Shown piece by piece: positions 45,247-57,164 of a DNA stretch of 64,000 nt. The stretch is from Crotalaria pallida (Eukaryota; Streptophyta; Magnoliopsida; Fabales; Fabaceae), in NCBI GenBank assembly GCA_037953625.1, contig CM075651.1:126074501-126138500 (forward strand). Reading direction: 5' to 3'. The translations under genes were made by a program, and so were the position numbers. The notes under the pieces are model-generated. The model saw only the letters and a list, made by a program, of their open reading frames with translations. It made no database searches and was not told the origin of the DNA. Positions within the stretch are counted from its first letter, which is position 1; each line of letters starts with the position of its first letter.

Positions 45247-46445
45247 TAACCGGTTAGTGATACGAGTAACCGGTTAGTGCTCTCAGACACCTAGAACTGA
45301 GATTGTTCTGGACACAAATTGAAAAAGGGGAACAAGTTTTTGGCCTTCCAACCAGCCACCTTAGCCTGAAAACGCGTCTAATCTCTGCTGTGAATGAGTG
45401 GTCATGAAATTTGGTGACTTAACCCATTCTAAAGCCACACAAATCATTCCTAACCTCTCATAAAACAAGTTCAGACTTCATTGTTATGGTGTGGCTGTGT
45501 TTGAGTTCGTTTTCTTCCTCTGAAGCACCAACACATATAAACTCTATATCAAAACAAAGCTCTCTGAACCCTCTTGAATTAGAAACAAACCCCACTTGAT
45601 TTGATAAACCGTAGAGAAAGTTATAAGCTCTGCAATTTGACTCTGTTGATGCTGAAAAACAGAGCATAAATCAGTCTCTGGAGCTCTCTTTGTTGAATTC
45701 GTGTGGTAAGCTCAAGCTCTCTTTGGAACCCAAACTTGTTTCAATCTTGAGTTAGTATATCCTAGTTTTGATTCTAATCCTTTCTCACACGTTTATTTCA
45801 CTTATTCTTATTGAAAATCTCTGATCAATACCCCCTGTTAAAACTGAAAACAGAGTTGCAGCTGAGGTGGGTTTTGCCTCAAAATCGTGTTGAACCTTTT
45901 CCTTTGCTTTCCAATCAGTCTCAAAAGCTTCAATAGGTAAGGGAGAAGATATTCATTTGCTAGAATGATTATTAAATGGCTTGGAATGTAAAAGAGCTTT
46001 ACAAGCTCAAGGGCCATAGGTTTTGAATTGGGACTTTGGCCTGGAGGCCAAAATAGGACATAAAACTCATTCAAGCATGTCATAATAACTGAACACGAGT
46101 TAAAGGAACTATAATTTTGACTTGAGAAGCTCTGAAATTGAATTTGACATATTAAGTGCCAAATATGTGATTATATGCATACTTGATGAATTATATATGA
46201 ATCTCATGAAATTGATGTGTATAATTGATTTGAACATGTTTAAATATGTCCATATATGTTCTGTGAATGATTGATAAGGATTGAAAATGAAAGGTTTTTG
46301 AATTGGTGTTAAAAAGTGACATTTTTGGACTGCTGCTGCAGTGACTAACCGGTTACTGCAACTACTAACCGGTTAGTTACTGTAAAATTGGAAAAGAGGG
46401 AAATTTGAATGTGACTAACCGGTTACACGACTTTCTAACCGGTTA
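45247..46445. repeat. TAACCGGTTA palindromes, gypsy-2 LTR
   Basis: Six perfect 10-bp copies in two clusters: 45247-45256 and 45267-45276; then 46346, 46366, 46416 and 46436. The 3' LTR retains five and has one mutated copy (taacaggtta near 53746). Confidence 0.95.
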
Positions 46446-46983
46446 AACACTGTCCAGAACCTGAAAAATGTATTTTTCTTTAATCCAATATTTCCCTAAT
46501 ATTTTTAATTAATTCTTTTAAAATAAAAACTTTATTTTTTTTATTATTTAAAAGAATGTTTGGATGTCAATTCCTTTTTAACATCAATTCAATGCCAATT
46601 AAATAATTTGAATTCAATCCTATTAACTTGGTTGTGATTGAAATCATGCATGGTGTTATGGAGCTAAGATAAGATAATAGGAAAAGACACATTCGATTTA
46701 ATTAAATCGGTATGAGAATACGCGGAGATTAGGTTTATGACGGTGATACGTCAAATAACCGTGGGAATTAATTATAGGTAAAATAGTCCTATGATGAGTG
46801 GGTTCTGCAGACTCGACTCGGGATAATTTTACAATGACTATAATTTTATTCTATCGATCTCTCGGAGTATTTCGTGATTGCGGAGGGCGGTCTTTAGTAT
46901 AATTTACACATGGGTTGTAATTGTATACTTGGTGGAAAGACGTTTACTCCCAATTGCTTTTCCTATTTAGTGTGAATCGTTGG

Positions 46984-47102
46984 TACGTTGTCGTCAAACG
47001 TGCGTGGAGCGTTTGAACGTTTTCGTTAAAACGTAAATTGGATCGTTTGAACGTTTTCGATAAAACGTAAATTGAATCGTTGAGGACGTTATCGATAAAC
47101 GT
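46984..47102 (+). repeat. Four tandem mini-hairpins, gypsy-2 LTR
   Basis: Units tacgttgtcgtcaaacgt (46984), aacgttttcgttaaaacgt (47016), aacgttttcgataaaacgt (47050) and gacgttatcgataaacgt (47085), about 34 bp apart, each a 5-7-bp stem around a 4-nt CGNT loop. Repeated in the 3' LTR around 54363-54480. Confidence 0.9.
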
Positions 47103-47375
47103 GAATTTCCAAGTGCATGATATTCGTAGAATATCACAGAGGAGATTGCATTGAACATTGCATCGCATTGCATTGCACATGCATTAGAAACATACATTAT
47201 TGCTTGATATTTATTGTTTATTAATTGTCGATGGATTATTTGAGTTTGCTTACTTGCTTACGTGACTTTAATTGCTACTTGACTAATTGTGTTTGTTTAT
47301 TCCTAGTTCATTTAATTATTCATTTGTACATGAATGACACTGTCTTACTCCCTTTGCCCTAATTGTTTGTAGGTC

Positions 47376-47564
47376 ATGGCTCAGAACCCCATATGCATCG
47401 AGATGAGGTTTCTCCCTGAGGGAGATTGGCACCGGAGGGGACATAGTGTAGTCCTTGAGGGAGTGGTGGAAGTTACTATCCGCCGTCTCAATCCTCTCCC
47501 GCATATGCGTCCCCTCAGAACCAGAATTCCTGTGGTCTTTATCATTCATCTTTTCCCTGATTAA
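47376..47564 (+). CDS. LTR-internal ORF, 62 aa (5' LTR copy)
   Basis: Begins three bases after the acceptor TTTGTAG, with MAQNPICIEMRFLPEGDW. It shares CIE.R, LP.G.W, EG.VEVT, NPL, RP.R and RIP positions with the 137-aa ORF of gypsy-1, but stops after FPD where gypsy-1 continues with a Pro-rich tail. Basic, with no signal peptide or known motif. Function unknown; it could be an accessory peptide made from a spliced transcript of the LTR, or a decaying relic of a longer protein. Confidence 0.55.
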   Translation: MAQNPICIEMRFLPEGDWHRRGHSVVLEGVVEVTIRRLNPLPHMRPLRTRIPVVFIIHLFPD

Positions 47565-47913
47565 GATGAATGTTATGCGACTTCCTATCATATTATAGAG
47601 TTTTGTGGACTGCTCTGGGTTACACCTTATCATATATATATATATATATATATATGTATATGTGCACTGACTGAATTTAGTAACTCAGAGTTATGATACA
47701 GTACCTTTTGACTGAAACAATGTGAAATGATGTAAATTAAATTAAACTCCTTATGTGAAATATAATGACACAGTTTTATGAAAGTATTTGGTTTAAATTA
47801 TTTCCTATTTTTATATACCATCATAAAAACAACAATATCATTTCCTTAAATCACATTAATAATATGCATTTATCATAACATAATTCCCGTGACGACTCCG
47901 GTCGTTACACTTA

Positions 47914-47925
47914 TGGTATCAGAGC
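47914..47925 (+). other. gypsy-2 primer-binding site
   Basis: TGGTATCAGAGC, for initiator tRNA-Met, four bases after the LTR end. Confidence 0.92.
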
Positions 47926-48047
47926 AATGGTCCCGACTCTTGGCTTTGGAGTATGGCCTTACATACTAACCACTAGAGTATGTTAGTATTAGAGTGTGTG
48001 TTTAGGCTTAAGATCGATTATTGATTCAGTTCATAGTGCAGGTTACT

Positions 48048-51000
48048 ATGGCTGCTAGAAACAATAATCAACTTGCTGAAGCATTAGATCGAATCTCGAG
48101 AGTATTCGAGAATATGCAACAACACCTTGCAGGACAGCAACCACCTAGGAACCCTGTTCCAGCAGAATTTCAAGGCATCTCGGAATTTCGTCAGTGTGAT
48201 CCGCCAAAGTTTGGAGGAGGACATCACCCAGATGAGGCTCAAAAGTGGATTCGTGATTTGGAAAATATTTTCCGAACCATGAATTGCACTGATAATCAGA
48301 GGGTGACTTTTGCCACCTATGTGCTGAAAAATGAAGCTGAGGATTGGTGGAATCATACTACTCAACTTTTAGCTGCTGAAGGTAGAGCTGTGACTTGGAA
48401 TACTTTCGTAGAGAAATTCTTCGAAAGGTATTTTCCTGAGGATATAAGAAGGAAAAAGGAAATTGAATTCCTTAATCTGACTCAAGGGGACATGACAGTG
48501 GGAGAGTATGCTGCGAAGTTTGAGGAACTGAGCAAGTATTCTCCATACTACCATCATAACCCTGATGAGCGTTCGAAGTGTATCAAGTTTGAAGACGGAC
48601 TGCGACCGGATTTGAAGTCTACTTTCGGATATCAGAATATTCGGAGTTTTCCAGCCTTGGTGAATCAATGCAGAATATATGAAGAAGACAAGAAAGTCAA
48701 AGAAGAGTTTATGCGAGCTAAAAGGAATCAGCAAGGATATGGACCGCAGCGCCATAAGGGTAGGAATCAGCATGGTAAATGAGGACCTTACCATCAGAAG
48801 AATAAGGGTAAAGCTGATTCAGGAGTCAAGAACCCAGCTCCTCTGTGTGACAAGTGCAAGAGGCACCATTTTGGAACCACTTGATGGACTCCTACTTGCT
48901 TCAATTGTGGAAAGCCTGGCCATATTTCTCGTTACTGCAAGGAACCAAGGAAGGTGGAATCTGGAAATGCTGATAGGAAACCAACCAGTTTTGGGAGAGT
49001 CTTTACTCTCAGTGGTGTTGAAGCTAGCCAATCTGAAAACCTTGTCCAAGGTAACTTTCTTCTAAATGGCCAACCTTGTAACTTTTTGTTTGATTCTGGA
49101 GCCACACATTCATTTGTTTCATATGATTGTGCTAATCGCTTAAACTTAGCCATAATCAATACACCTTATAAGCTTGAAGTGTCTACTCCTACCAGTCCGG
49201 TAGTTGTTACCTCTAAAGCCTGTTTGGGTTGTACCGTTCAGGTGTTAGACCGGATAACCCAAGTAAACCTTATTTGTTTGCCTCTGTCACAATTAGATGT
49301 TATCTTGGGAATGGATTGGATGTCCAAGAACCAAGTGCTCATTGACTGTGATAGAAAAACCATTACCTATCGTGATGTGATAACCAAAGGATGCATCCAG
49401 TTAGCTGGTGCAAAGGTAGAGAAGGAAGTGAAAATCGAAGATGTCCCTGTGATAAGGGATTTTCCTGAAATCTTTCCATAAGAAGTCCCTGGACTGCCGC
49501 CTAAGCGTGAAATTGAGTTTAGCATCGAGTTAATTCCTGGAACTGGTCCTATCTCAATTGCACCTTATCGAATGGCGCCACCGGAGATGGCTGAGCTAAA
49601 GAAGCAAATCGAAGAGTTGTTGCAGAAGCAATTTATCAGACCGAGTGTTTCCCCTTGGGGTGCACCGGTATTGTTTGTTAAGAAGAAAGATGGAAGCATG
49701 AGAATGTGTGTGGATTATCGGCAATTAAATAAAGTCACAGTTAAGAATAAGTATCCATTGTCGAGAATCGACGATTTAATGGATCAAGTTCGAGGAGCTG
49801 CAATCTTCTCTAAAATCGATCTAAGGTCGGGGTACCATCAGATTCGAGTTTGAGAAGAGGATATTCCAAAGACGGCATTCCGATCTTGATATGGTCATTA
49901 CGAGTATGTAGTGATGCCGTTTGGATTAACCAATGCCCCTGCAGTATTTATGGATTATATGAATAGAGTCTTCCGACCTTATCTTGATTCTTTTGTAGTG
50001 GTATTCATTGATGATATACTAATCTACTCGAAGAATCCGGAAGAGCATGCAGTTCACCTTCAATTGGTGTTAGAAGTGTTGAAGGAAAAGCAGTTATATG
50101 CCAAATTCTCGAAGTGTGAATTTTGGTTGGAGAAGATTAATTTCTTAGGGCATGTGATTTCGAAAGACGGAATAGCAGTGGATCCAGCGAAAGTTGATGC
50201 TGTGTTGAAATGGGAAAGACCCCAGTCAGTTACAGAAGTGCGTAGTTTCTTGGGATTAGCTGGATACTATAGAAGATTTATTGAAGGATTTTCAAAGATT
50301 GCTCTTCCTATGACGCGTCTGACTCGTAAAGAGAAACCTTTCGTCTGGGACGAGAAGTGTGAAGATAGTTTCCAGACTTTGAAGGAAAGGTTAACATCAT
50401 CTCCTGTATTAATATTGCCTGATCCACATAAAAGTTTTGAGGTATTTTGCGATGCGTCAAAACAAGGATTAGGATGTGTATTGATGCAGGAAGGTAAAGT
50501 TGTTGCTTACGCGTCAAGACAGTTGAAGACCCATGAAGAAAATTATCCTACTCATGACTTGGAATTGGCAGCAATAGTGTTTGCATTGAAGATTTAGAGA
50601 CACTATCTTTATGGAACCACATTCCAAGTGTTTAGTGATCACAAGAGTTTGAAATATCTCTTTGATCAGAAGGAGCTTAACATGAGGCAACGTCGTTGGA
50701 TGGAATTTTTAAAGGATTATGATTTTGAGCTTCAGTACCATCCCGGAAAAGCCAACGTGGTAGCGGATGCATTAAGCCGAAAGACCTTTCATTTGAGTGC
50801 TATGATGATTAAGGAGTTAGCACTAATCGAAGAATTCAGAGATCTGAGTTTAGTAATGCGACTAGAAGAAGACAGCATTAAGTTGGGAATGTTGCAGATT
50901 ACTAATGAGTTTTTAACTCAAATTAGTGAAATGCAACAAAGGGATGTAGATCTCCAAGAAAAGAAGAAGTTATCAGCCGAAGGAAAAGAACCTGACTTTC

Positions 51001-52343
51001 AAGTTGGATCAGATGGAATCCTTCGATTCAAAGGACGAATTTGCATTCCAAATGACCATCAGCTGAGGAGAATGATCTTAGAGGAGGCACATAAAAGCAA
51101 GATGAGTATCCATCCAGGATCAACCAAGATGTATCAAGATTTGAAGAAGATATTCTGGTGGTCAGGATTAAAGAAAGATGTAGCTTCTTATGTCACATCT
51201 TGTCTGATTTGTCAAAAGGCAAAGATCGAGCATAAGAAACCCGGTGGAGAACTAAAACCTTTGGAGATTGCCCTATGGAAATGGGATAGCATCTCTATGG
51301 ATTTTGTATCTGAATTGCCTAGAACTTCGTTGGGTCATGAGGCTATTTGGGTAGTTGTAGATAGATTATTCAAATCGGCTCATTTTATACCAATGAACAT
51401 GCATTATTCCTTAGAGAAGTTAACCCAACTCTATATAAAGGAGATTGTCCGTTTGCATGGTATACCTTCCAACATTGTCTCTGATCGAGATCCAAGGTTT
51501 ACCTCAAGGTTCTGGCAAAGTTTGCATCAGGCTTTGGGAACGAAGCTGAGTATGAGTTCTGCATACCATCCGCAAACAGATGGGCAGTTAGAAAGGACTA
51601 TTCAGACATTAGAAGATCTCCTAAGAGCTTGTGTTCTGGAATATCAAGAAAACTGGGAACAGTTGTTGCCGTTAGTGGAATTCACTTACAACAACAGCTA
51701 CCATGCAAGTATTGGTATGACACCATTTGAAGTGTTATATGGTAGAAAATGTCAAACCCCACTATGCTGGTTCCAAGTGGGGGAGAATTCGATTATCAGT
51801 CCCGATATTGTGCAAGAGACCACAGAGAAAATCAAGATGATTCAGGATAAGATGAAAACAGCTCAGAGCCGCTAGAAGAGCTATGCTGACCGGAGAAGAA
51901 ATTCTTTGGAATTTAACGAAGGTGATCATGTATTTCTGAGAGTGGTACCAACAAAAGGAATTGGTCGTGCCCTTAAGCCGAAGAAGCTATCGCCAAAATT
52001 TGTTGGGCCATATAAAATCCTGAAGAGAGTAGGTCCAGTCGCCTATCAGATTGCTTTACCCCCTTCTCTTGCAAACCTCCATGATGTTTTTCATGTCTCG
52101 CAACTTCGAAAGTATGTGCATGATCCTGAAGCTGTAATTCAGATTCAACCGGATATTTTGCCAATCAAGGAGAATCTCAGGCTCGAAGCTGGTCCAGTGC
52201 GAATCGAAGATCGTAGAATGAAGCAGCTTAGAGGGAAAGAGATTCCATTAGTTAGGGTTTTGTGGAATCGAGGCGATGTGTCTGAATCAACCTGGGAATT
52301 AGAAGAGCGTATGCGTAAGGAGTATCCTGAGTTATTTCAGTAA
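48048..52343 (+). pseudogene. gypsy-2 gag-pol, single frame with seven stops
   Basis: One reading frame runs from MAARNNNQLAEALDR (48048) to a TAA at 52341-52343 without frameshifts. Order: gag capsid (EAEDWWNHTTQLL, YFPEDIRRKKEIEFL), knuckle CFNCGKPGHISRYC, protease LFDSGATHSF, RT (KKKDGSMRMCVDYRQLNKV, FIDDILIYS), RNase H (VFCDASKQGLGCVLMQ), integrase (SCLICQK; SISMDFVSELP, SDRDPRF, HPQTDGQLERT) and a chromodomain-like STWELEERM end. In-frame stops are at 48780, 48882, 49479, 49851, 49887, 50595 and 51873. Compared with gypsy-1, the stop at 49887 replaces Arg (CGA), that at 50595 Trp (TGG) and that at 51873 Gln (CAG), all C-to-T type changes. The lack of indels fits a young copy silenced by point mutation. 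The start chosen is the first ATG followed by gag homology. Confidence 0.93.
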
Positions 52344-52370
52344 GTTGAATTTCGGGGACGAAATTCCTTT

Positions 52371-52384
52371 AAGTGGGGGAGAAG
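52371..52384 (+). other. gypsy-2 polypurine tract
   Basis: AAGTGGGGGAGAAG immediately before the 3' LTR; matches the gypsy-1 tract except for one or two bases. Confidence 0.9.
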
Positions 52385-55010
52385 TGTAACACCCCAAAAA
52401 TTAATCCCCGATTAGAAATTATAATTATATGTAATTACGTTAATTATTATAAAAAATTATAATGTGAAATATAATTATGTTTTAAAAATAAATTAAGAAA
52501 TAATTAAAGGAAATTATTTTATCAAAGTAATTGTTTATTTTTATGCAAATAAAAGAAGAATTTAAAAGATATTAAGAAAAGAAAAGAAATAAAATATAAT
52601 ATCTTTAGATTTTTCAGATTTGTGTCTTACTAACCGGTTAGTGATACGAGTAACCGGTTAGTGCTCTCAGACACCTAGAACTGAGATTGTTCTGGACACA
52701 AATTGAAAAAGGGGAACACGTTTTTGGCCTTCCAACCAGCCACCTTAGCCTGAAAACGCGTCTAATCTCTGCTGTGAATGAGTGGTCATGAAATTTGGTG
52801 ACTTAACCCATTCTAAAGCCACACAAATCATTCCTAACCTCTCATAAAACAAGTTCAGACTTCATTGTTATGGTGTGGTTGTGTTTGAGTTCGTTTTCTT
52901 CCTCTGAAGCACCAACACATATAAACTCTATATCAAAACAAAGCTCTCTGAACCTTCTTGAATTAGAAACAAACCCCACTTGATTTGATAAACCGTAGAG
53001 AAAGTTATAAGCTCTGCAATTTGACTCTGTTGATGCTGAAAAACAGAGCATAAATCAGTCTCTGGAGCTCTCTTTGTTGAATTCGTGTGGTAAGCTCAAG
53101 CTCTCTTTGGAACCCAAACTTGCTTCAATCTTGAGTTAGTATATCCTAGTTTTGATTCTAATCCTTTCTCACACGTTTATTTCACTTATTCTTGTTGAAA
53201 ATCTCTGATCAATACCCCCTGTTAAAACTGAAAACAGAGTTGCAGCTGAGGTGGGTTTTGCCTCAAAATCGTGTTGAACCTTTTCCTTTGCTTTCCAATC
53301 AGTCTCAAAAGCTTCAATAGGTAAGGGAGAAGATATTCATTTGCTAGAATGATTATTAAATGGCTTGGAATGTAAAAGAGCTTTACAAGCTCAAGGGCCA
53401 TAGGTTTTGAATTGGGACTTTGGCCTGGAGGCCAAAATAGGATATAAACCTCATTCAAGCATGTCATAATAAATGAACACGAGTTAAAGGAACTATAATT
53501 TTGACTTGAGAAGCTCTGAAATTGAATTTGACATATTGCCAAATATGTGATTATATGCATACTTGATGAATTATATATGAATCTCATGAAATTGATGTGT
53601 ATAATTGATTTGAACATGTTTAAATATGTCCATATATGTTCTGTGAATGATTGATAAGGATTGAAAATGAAAGGTTTTTGAATTGGTGTTAAAAAGTGAC
53701 ATTTTTGGACTGCTGCTGCAGTGACTAACCGGTTACTGCAACTACTAACAGGTTAGTTACTGTAAAATTGGAAAAGAGGGAAATTTGAATGTGACTAACC
53801 GGTTACACCACTTTCTAACCGGTTAAACACTGTCCAAAACCTGAAAAATGTATTTTTCTTTAATCCAATATTTCCCTAATATTTTTAATTAATTCTTTTA
53901 AAATAAAAACTTTATTTTTTTATTATTTAAAAGAATGTTTGGATGTCAATTCCTTTTTAACATCAATTCAATGCCAATTAAATAATTTGAATTCAATCCT
54001 AATAACTTGGTTGTGATTGAAATCATGCATGGTGTTATGGAGCTAAGATAAGATAATAGGAAAAAACACATTCGATTTAATTAAATCGGTATGAGAATAC
54101 GCGGAGATTAGGTTTATGACGGTGATACGTCAAATATCCGTGGGAATTAATTATAGGTAAAATAGTCCTATGATGAGTGGGTTCTGCAGACTCGACTCGG
54201 GATAATTTTACAATGACTATAATTTTATTCTATCGATCTCTCGGAGTATTTCGTGATTGCGGAGGGCGGTCTTTAGTATAATTTACACATGGGTTGTAAT
54301 TGTATATTGGTGGAAAGACGTTTACTCCCAATTGCTTTTCCTATTTAGTGTGAATCGTTGGTACGTTGTCGTCAAACGTACGTGGAGCGTTTGAACGTTT
54401 TCGTTAAAACGTAAATTGGATCGTTTGAACGTTTTCGATAAAACGTAAATTGAATCGTTGAGGACGTTATCGATAAACGTGAATTTCCAAGTGCATGATA
54501 TTCGTAGAATATCACAGAGGAGATTGCATTGAACATTGCATCGCATTGCATTGCACATGCATTAGAAACATACATTATTGCTTGATATTTATTGTTTATT
54601 AATTGTCGATGGATTATTTGAGTTTGCTTACTTGCTTACGTGACTTTAATTGCTACTTGACTAATTGTGTTTGTTTATTCCTAGTTCATTTAATTATTCA
54701 TTTGTACGTGAATGACACTGTCTTACTCCCTTTGCCCTAATTGTTTGTAGGTCATGGCTCAGAACCCCATATGCATCGAGATGAGGTTTCTCCCTGAGGG
54801 AGATTGGCACCTGAGGGGACATAATGTAGTCCTTGAGGGAGTGGTGGAAGTTACTATCCGCCGTCTCAATCCTCTCCCGCATATGCGTCCCCTCAGAACC
54901 AGAATTCCTGTGATCTTTATCATTCATCTTTTCCCTGATTAAGATGAATGTTATGCGACTTCCTATCATATTATAGAGTTTTGTGGACTGCTCTGGGTTA
55001 CACCTTATCA

Positions 55011-55041
<31 letters not shown>

Positions 55042-55289
55042 GTGCACTGACTGAATTTAGTAACTTAGAGTTATGATACAGTACCTTTTGACTGAAACAA
55101 TGTGAAATGATGTAAATTAAATTAAACTCCTTATGTGAAATATAATGACGCAGTTTTATGAAAGTATTTGGTTTAAATTATTTCCTATTTTTATATACCA
55201 TCATAAAAACAACAATATCATTTCCTTAAATCACATTAATAATATGCATTTATCATAACATAATTCTCGTGACGACTCCGATCGTTACA
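52385..55289 (+). repeat. gypsy-2 3' LTR (2.9 kb)
   Basis: Near-identical to 44977-47909. It lacks a 24-bp segment near its start (after aatgtg) and has a slightly longer (TA)n tract near 55010. Confidence 0.95.
54754..54942 (+). CDS. LTR-internal ORF, 62 aa (3' LTR copy)
   Basis: Second copy of the ORF at 47376-47564, also directly after the acceptor, with three amino-acid changes (Arg to Leu, Ser to Asn, Val to Ile) and no stop. Function unknown. Confidence 0.5.
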   Translation: MAQNPICIEMRFLPEGDWHLRGHNVVLEGVVEVTIRRLNPLPHMRPLRTRIPVIFIIHLFPD

Positions 55290-55973
55290 TGAAGCTTGAG
55301 AGAGAAAAGCTCTAAGGTGTGTGAGAAGGGTGGAGGTGGCGTGTGGTGATGAAGTGATGAAACTTGACCTTGATGCTTGATGATGGAGGTGATATGAGGG
55401 TTTTTCTTGAACTTAGGGCATGAGAGGTGATGATGGTGATTGGGGTTCTTGGCTCTTGACAATTGTGGATGTAGTCTTATTGATTGAGAAGGAAGCTTGA
55501 TTATGGCGTTGGATGGTGATGGTTGGGACGTATGTTGTTGATGATGGAATAGAGATGATGAGTTCTTGCTTCTTGGAACAAAAGAGAGCAAACGGAGAAG
55601 ATGATATGAGTTGTTGCTATGTTGTGTTGTGTGTTGTTTTATGTTTTCTTTCCCTTTCTTTTTCTTTGGCAAGAAGAAAAGAATGTGTGACTATAAATGA
55701 GTGGCTTCTTGAGGAAGCCACACATGAGTGGTCCTCAAGACTCACATTAGGGCTTCTCACAGAATGGTTGTAATCGATTACCACCCCAAGGTAATCGATT
55801 ACATCACCAAATTTTCATATTTTGATGGTTTCTAACTCTAATGCATTCCACTTAGATTCTATACACACTTTGGTTCTGATGGCTTCACTAAATTCCAGCT
55901 CACTCTTCTGATTATCATTAGCTTAGCTCGGATTCGATTCAATTAAGCTTAGAATAAAATTCGGGATGTTACA

Positions 55974-57164
55974 CAACCACTAAAGTATTTATCCATTAGA
56001 AATTTTCTACAAAATGATAATCATTACATTTAATTATATATCCATATTATCTATAATGAAAGAATCTATACTTTATTAATATTTGTTTCACCTTTTAAAA
56101 AAAATCTCTTAATTTCGATATTGCAAGATGATTGTTAGTAGATGATAATTAATATTATTACGATTTTTATTTTTAAAAAACTAATATTTATTAAATAATT
56201 ATAAAATCAATAAGTAGGTTTATTTGGATCTTAATCTTTATAATGGATCATAGATTAGAATATTTATTCATTTATATATTACCTTCATAGACTCCACAAG
56301 ATAAAGAACTAAAAAAATGCAATATTGAATAAAAAACAAAAATGTTACATAAAAACATAAAAACAATAAATAAACAAATTTTGAAATTTATCTTGGACGA
56401 GAAAAAAAAAGAATTAAAAAAAATCATAACAATCTTTGAAATTGCAATACACAGAAATAGGAAAGAGTACACAATAAAAAAAATCAAAAAAAATAATACA
56501 TCTCTCTTCCAAGAAATAATATATTTATTTAGGTATTCCTTTGAAATTGAAGATCATAAATTATCAAAATGTTCAGCCAAAAAAATCAAAAATAATTGAA
56601 ATATATATAATTATTTTTACATACCTTTCTTGTTTGAGGTATTTTTTTTCTTTTCCTGACCTTTCACGAAAAAGTTATCAATTATTCACTAACGCATTGC
56701 GGTCTTCACTTTAATATTACAAAACTCAATATATAAAAATCAGAATTGCAAAAAGCGTAGAAAGATGAACACATTCCAAATTTTAGGTGAAAAAAATTAT
56801 AATCTCAAACTCTAAGAGTAATAAAAAAAATAGTGAAGAATGCAAAATTAAAATAGATGAAACAAAAATATTATTTTTTATTTTTTTGGAAAAAACAGTG
56901 ATGAACATAGATGATGTGAAATTTTTAAATGTATATATATATATATATATATATATAGCAAATAGTAAATATATATATATTTAACTTATATTTATTCAAA
57001 ATGAATAGCAAATTCAACAAATTTAATTTGTATTTATCTAAAATAAATTAATGATTTGAAAAACTTGATTAATCTATTTAATTTCAAATTGTAATATTTT
57101 AGTTGGGGATAATGATTTGAAAAACTTGAATAAGCTATTCAATTTCAACTTGTTGGAAACCAAC
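55974..57164. other. AT-rich intergenic
   Basis: No gene recognised; A-rich tracts and a (TA)n microsatellite at 56933-56956. The ORFs here are lysine/isoleucine-rich composition artefacts. Confidence 0.45.

Larger units (their letters stand above)
44977..47909 (+). repeat. gypsy-2 5' LTR (2.93 kb)
   Basis: TGTAACACCCC ... GTCGTTACA. Contents in order: two TAACCGGTTA palindromes (45247, 45267); a TATA-like tataaa (45536); a splice donor ATAG|GTAAGGGAGAAG (GT at 45937-45938); four more palindromes (46346-46445); four mini-hairpins (46984-47102); an acceptor TTTGTAG (AG at 47371-47372); a small ORF (47376-47564); and a (TA)n tract (~47633). Confidence 0.95.
44977..55289 (+). mobile_element. 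Ty3/gypsy LTR retrotransposon gypsy-2, complete but inactive (10.3 kb)
   Basis: Two full LTRs, a primer-binding site, one gag-pol reading frame and a polypurine tract, flanked by a perfect 5-bp duplication tgaag (44972-44976, 55290-55294). The LTRs differ by roughly 25 substitutions that I could count by eye plus a 24-bp and a 4-bp indel and small repeat-length changes, implying a recent insertion. Proteins and tract match gypsy-1 closely, so the same Tekay/Del-like group. Confidence 0.95.
43078..55973 (-). repeat. gypsy-3 5' LTR, split by gypsy-2
   Basis: LTR pieces 43078-44976 and 55295-55973 total about 2.58 kb once gypsy-2 and one target duplication are removed. Boundaries are TGTAACACC at the left, beside the primer-binding site, and GATGTTACA at the right. 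In transcription order: two GTAATCGATTAC palindromes (55791-55802, 55770-55781; ~171-203 bp from the start), a donor GAG|GTAAGGAGTGAG (GT at 44753-44754), inverted-repeat-rich sequence (43880-44130; GCACAT-CCC-GTGTGC, GCAA-CTTA-TTGC, GTCTT-AC-AAGAC), and an acceptor CTACAG (AG at 43586-43587). No LTR ORF like that of gypsy-1/2 was found. The rest of the element is not present. Confidence 0.8.

Noticed and set aside
45458..45667. Minus-strand ORF present in both gypsy-2 LTRs (also 52842-53051)
   Set aside because: Its duplication only reflects the LTR pair; antisense to the element and not found in gypsy-1.
46944..47197. Minus-strand ORFs over the gypsy-2 hairpins
   Set aside because: Translation of tandem hairpin repeats.
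55253..55672. 139-codon His/Pro/Ser-rich minus-strand ORF
   Set aside because: Lies in the gypsy-3 LTR, low complexity and no matching ORF in the other LTRs.
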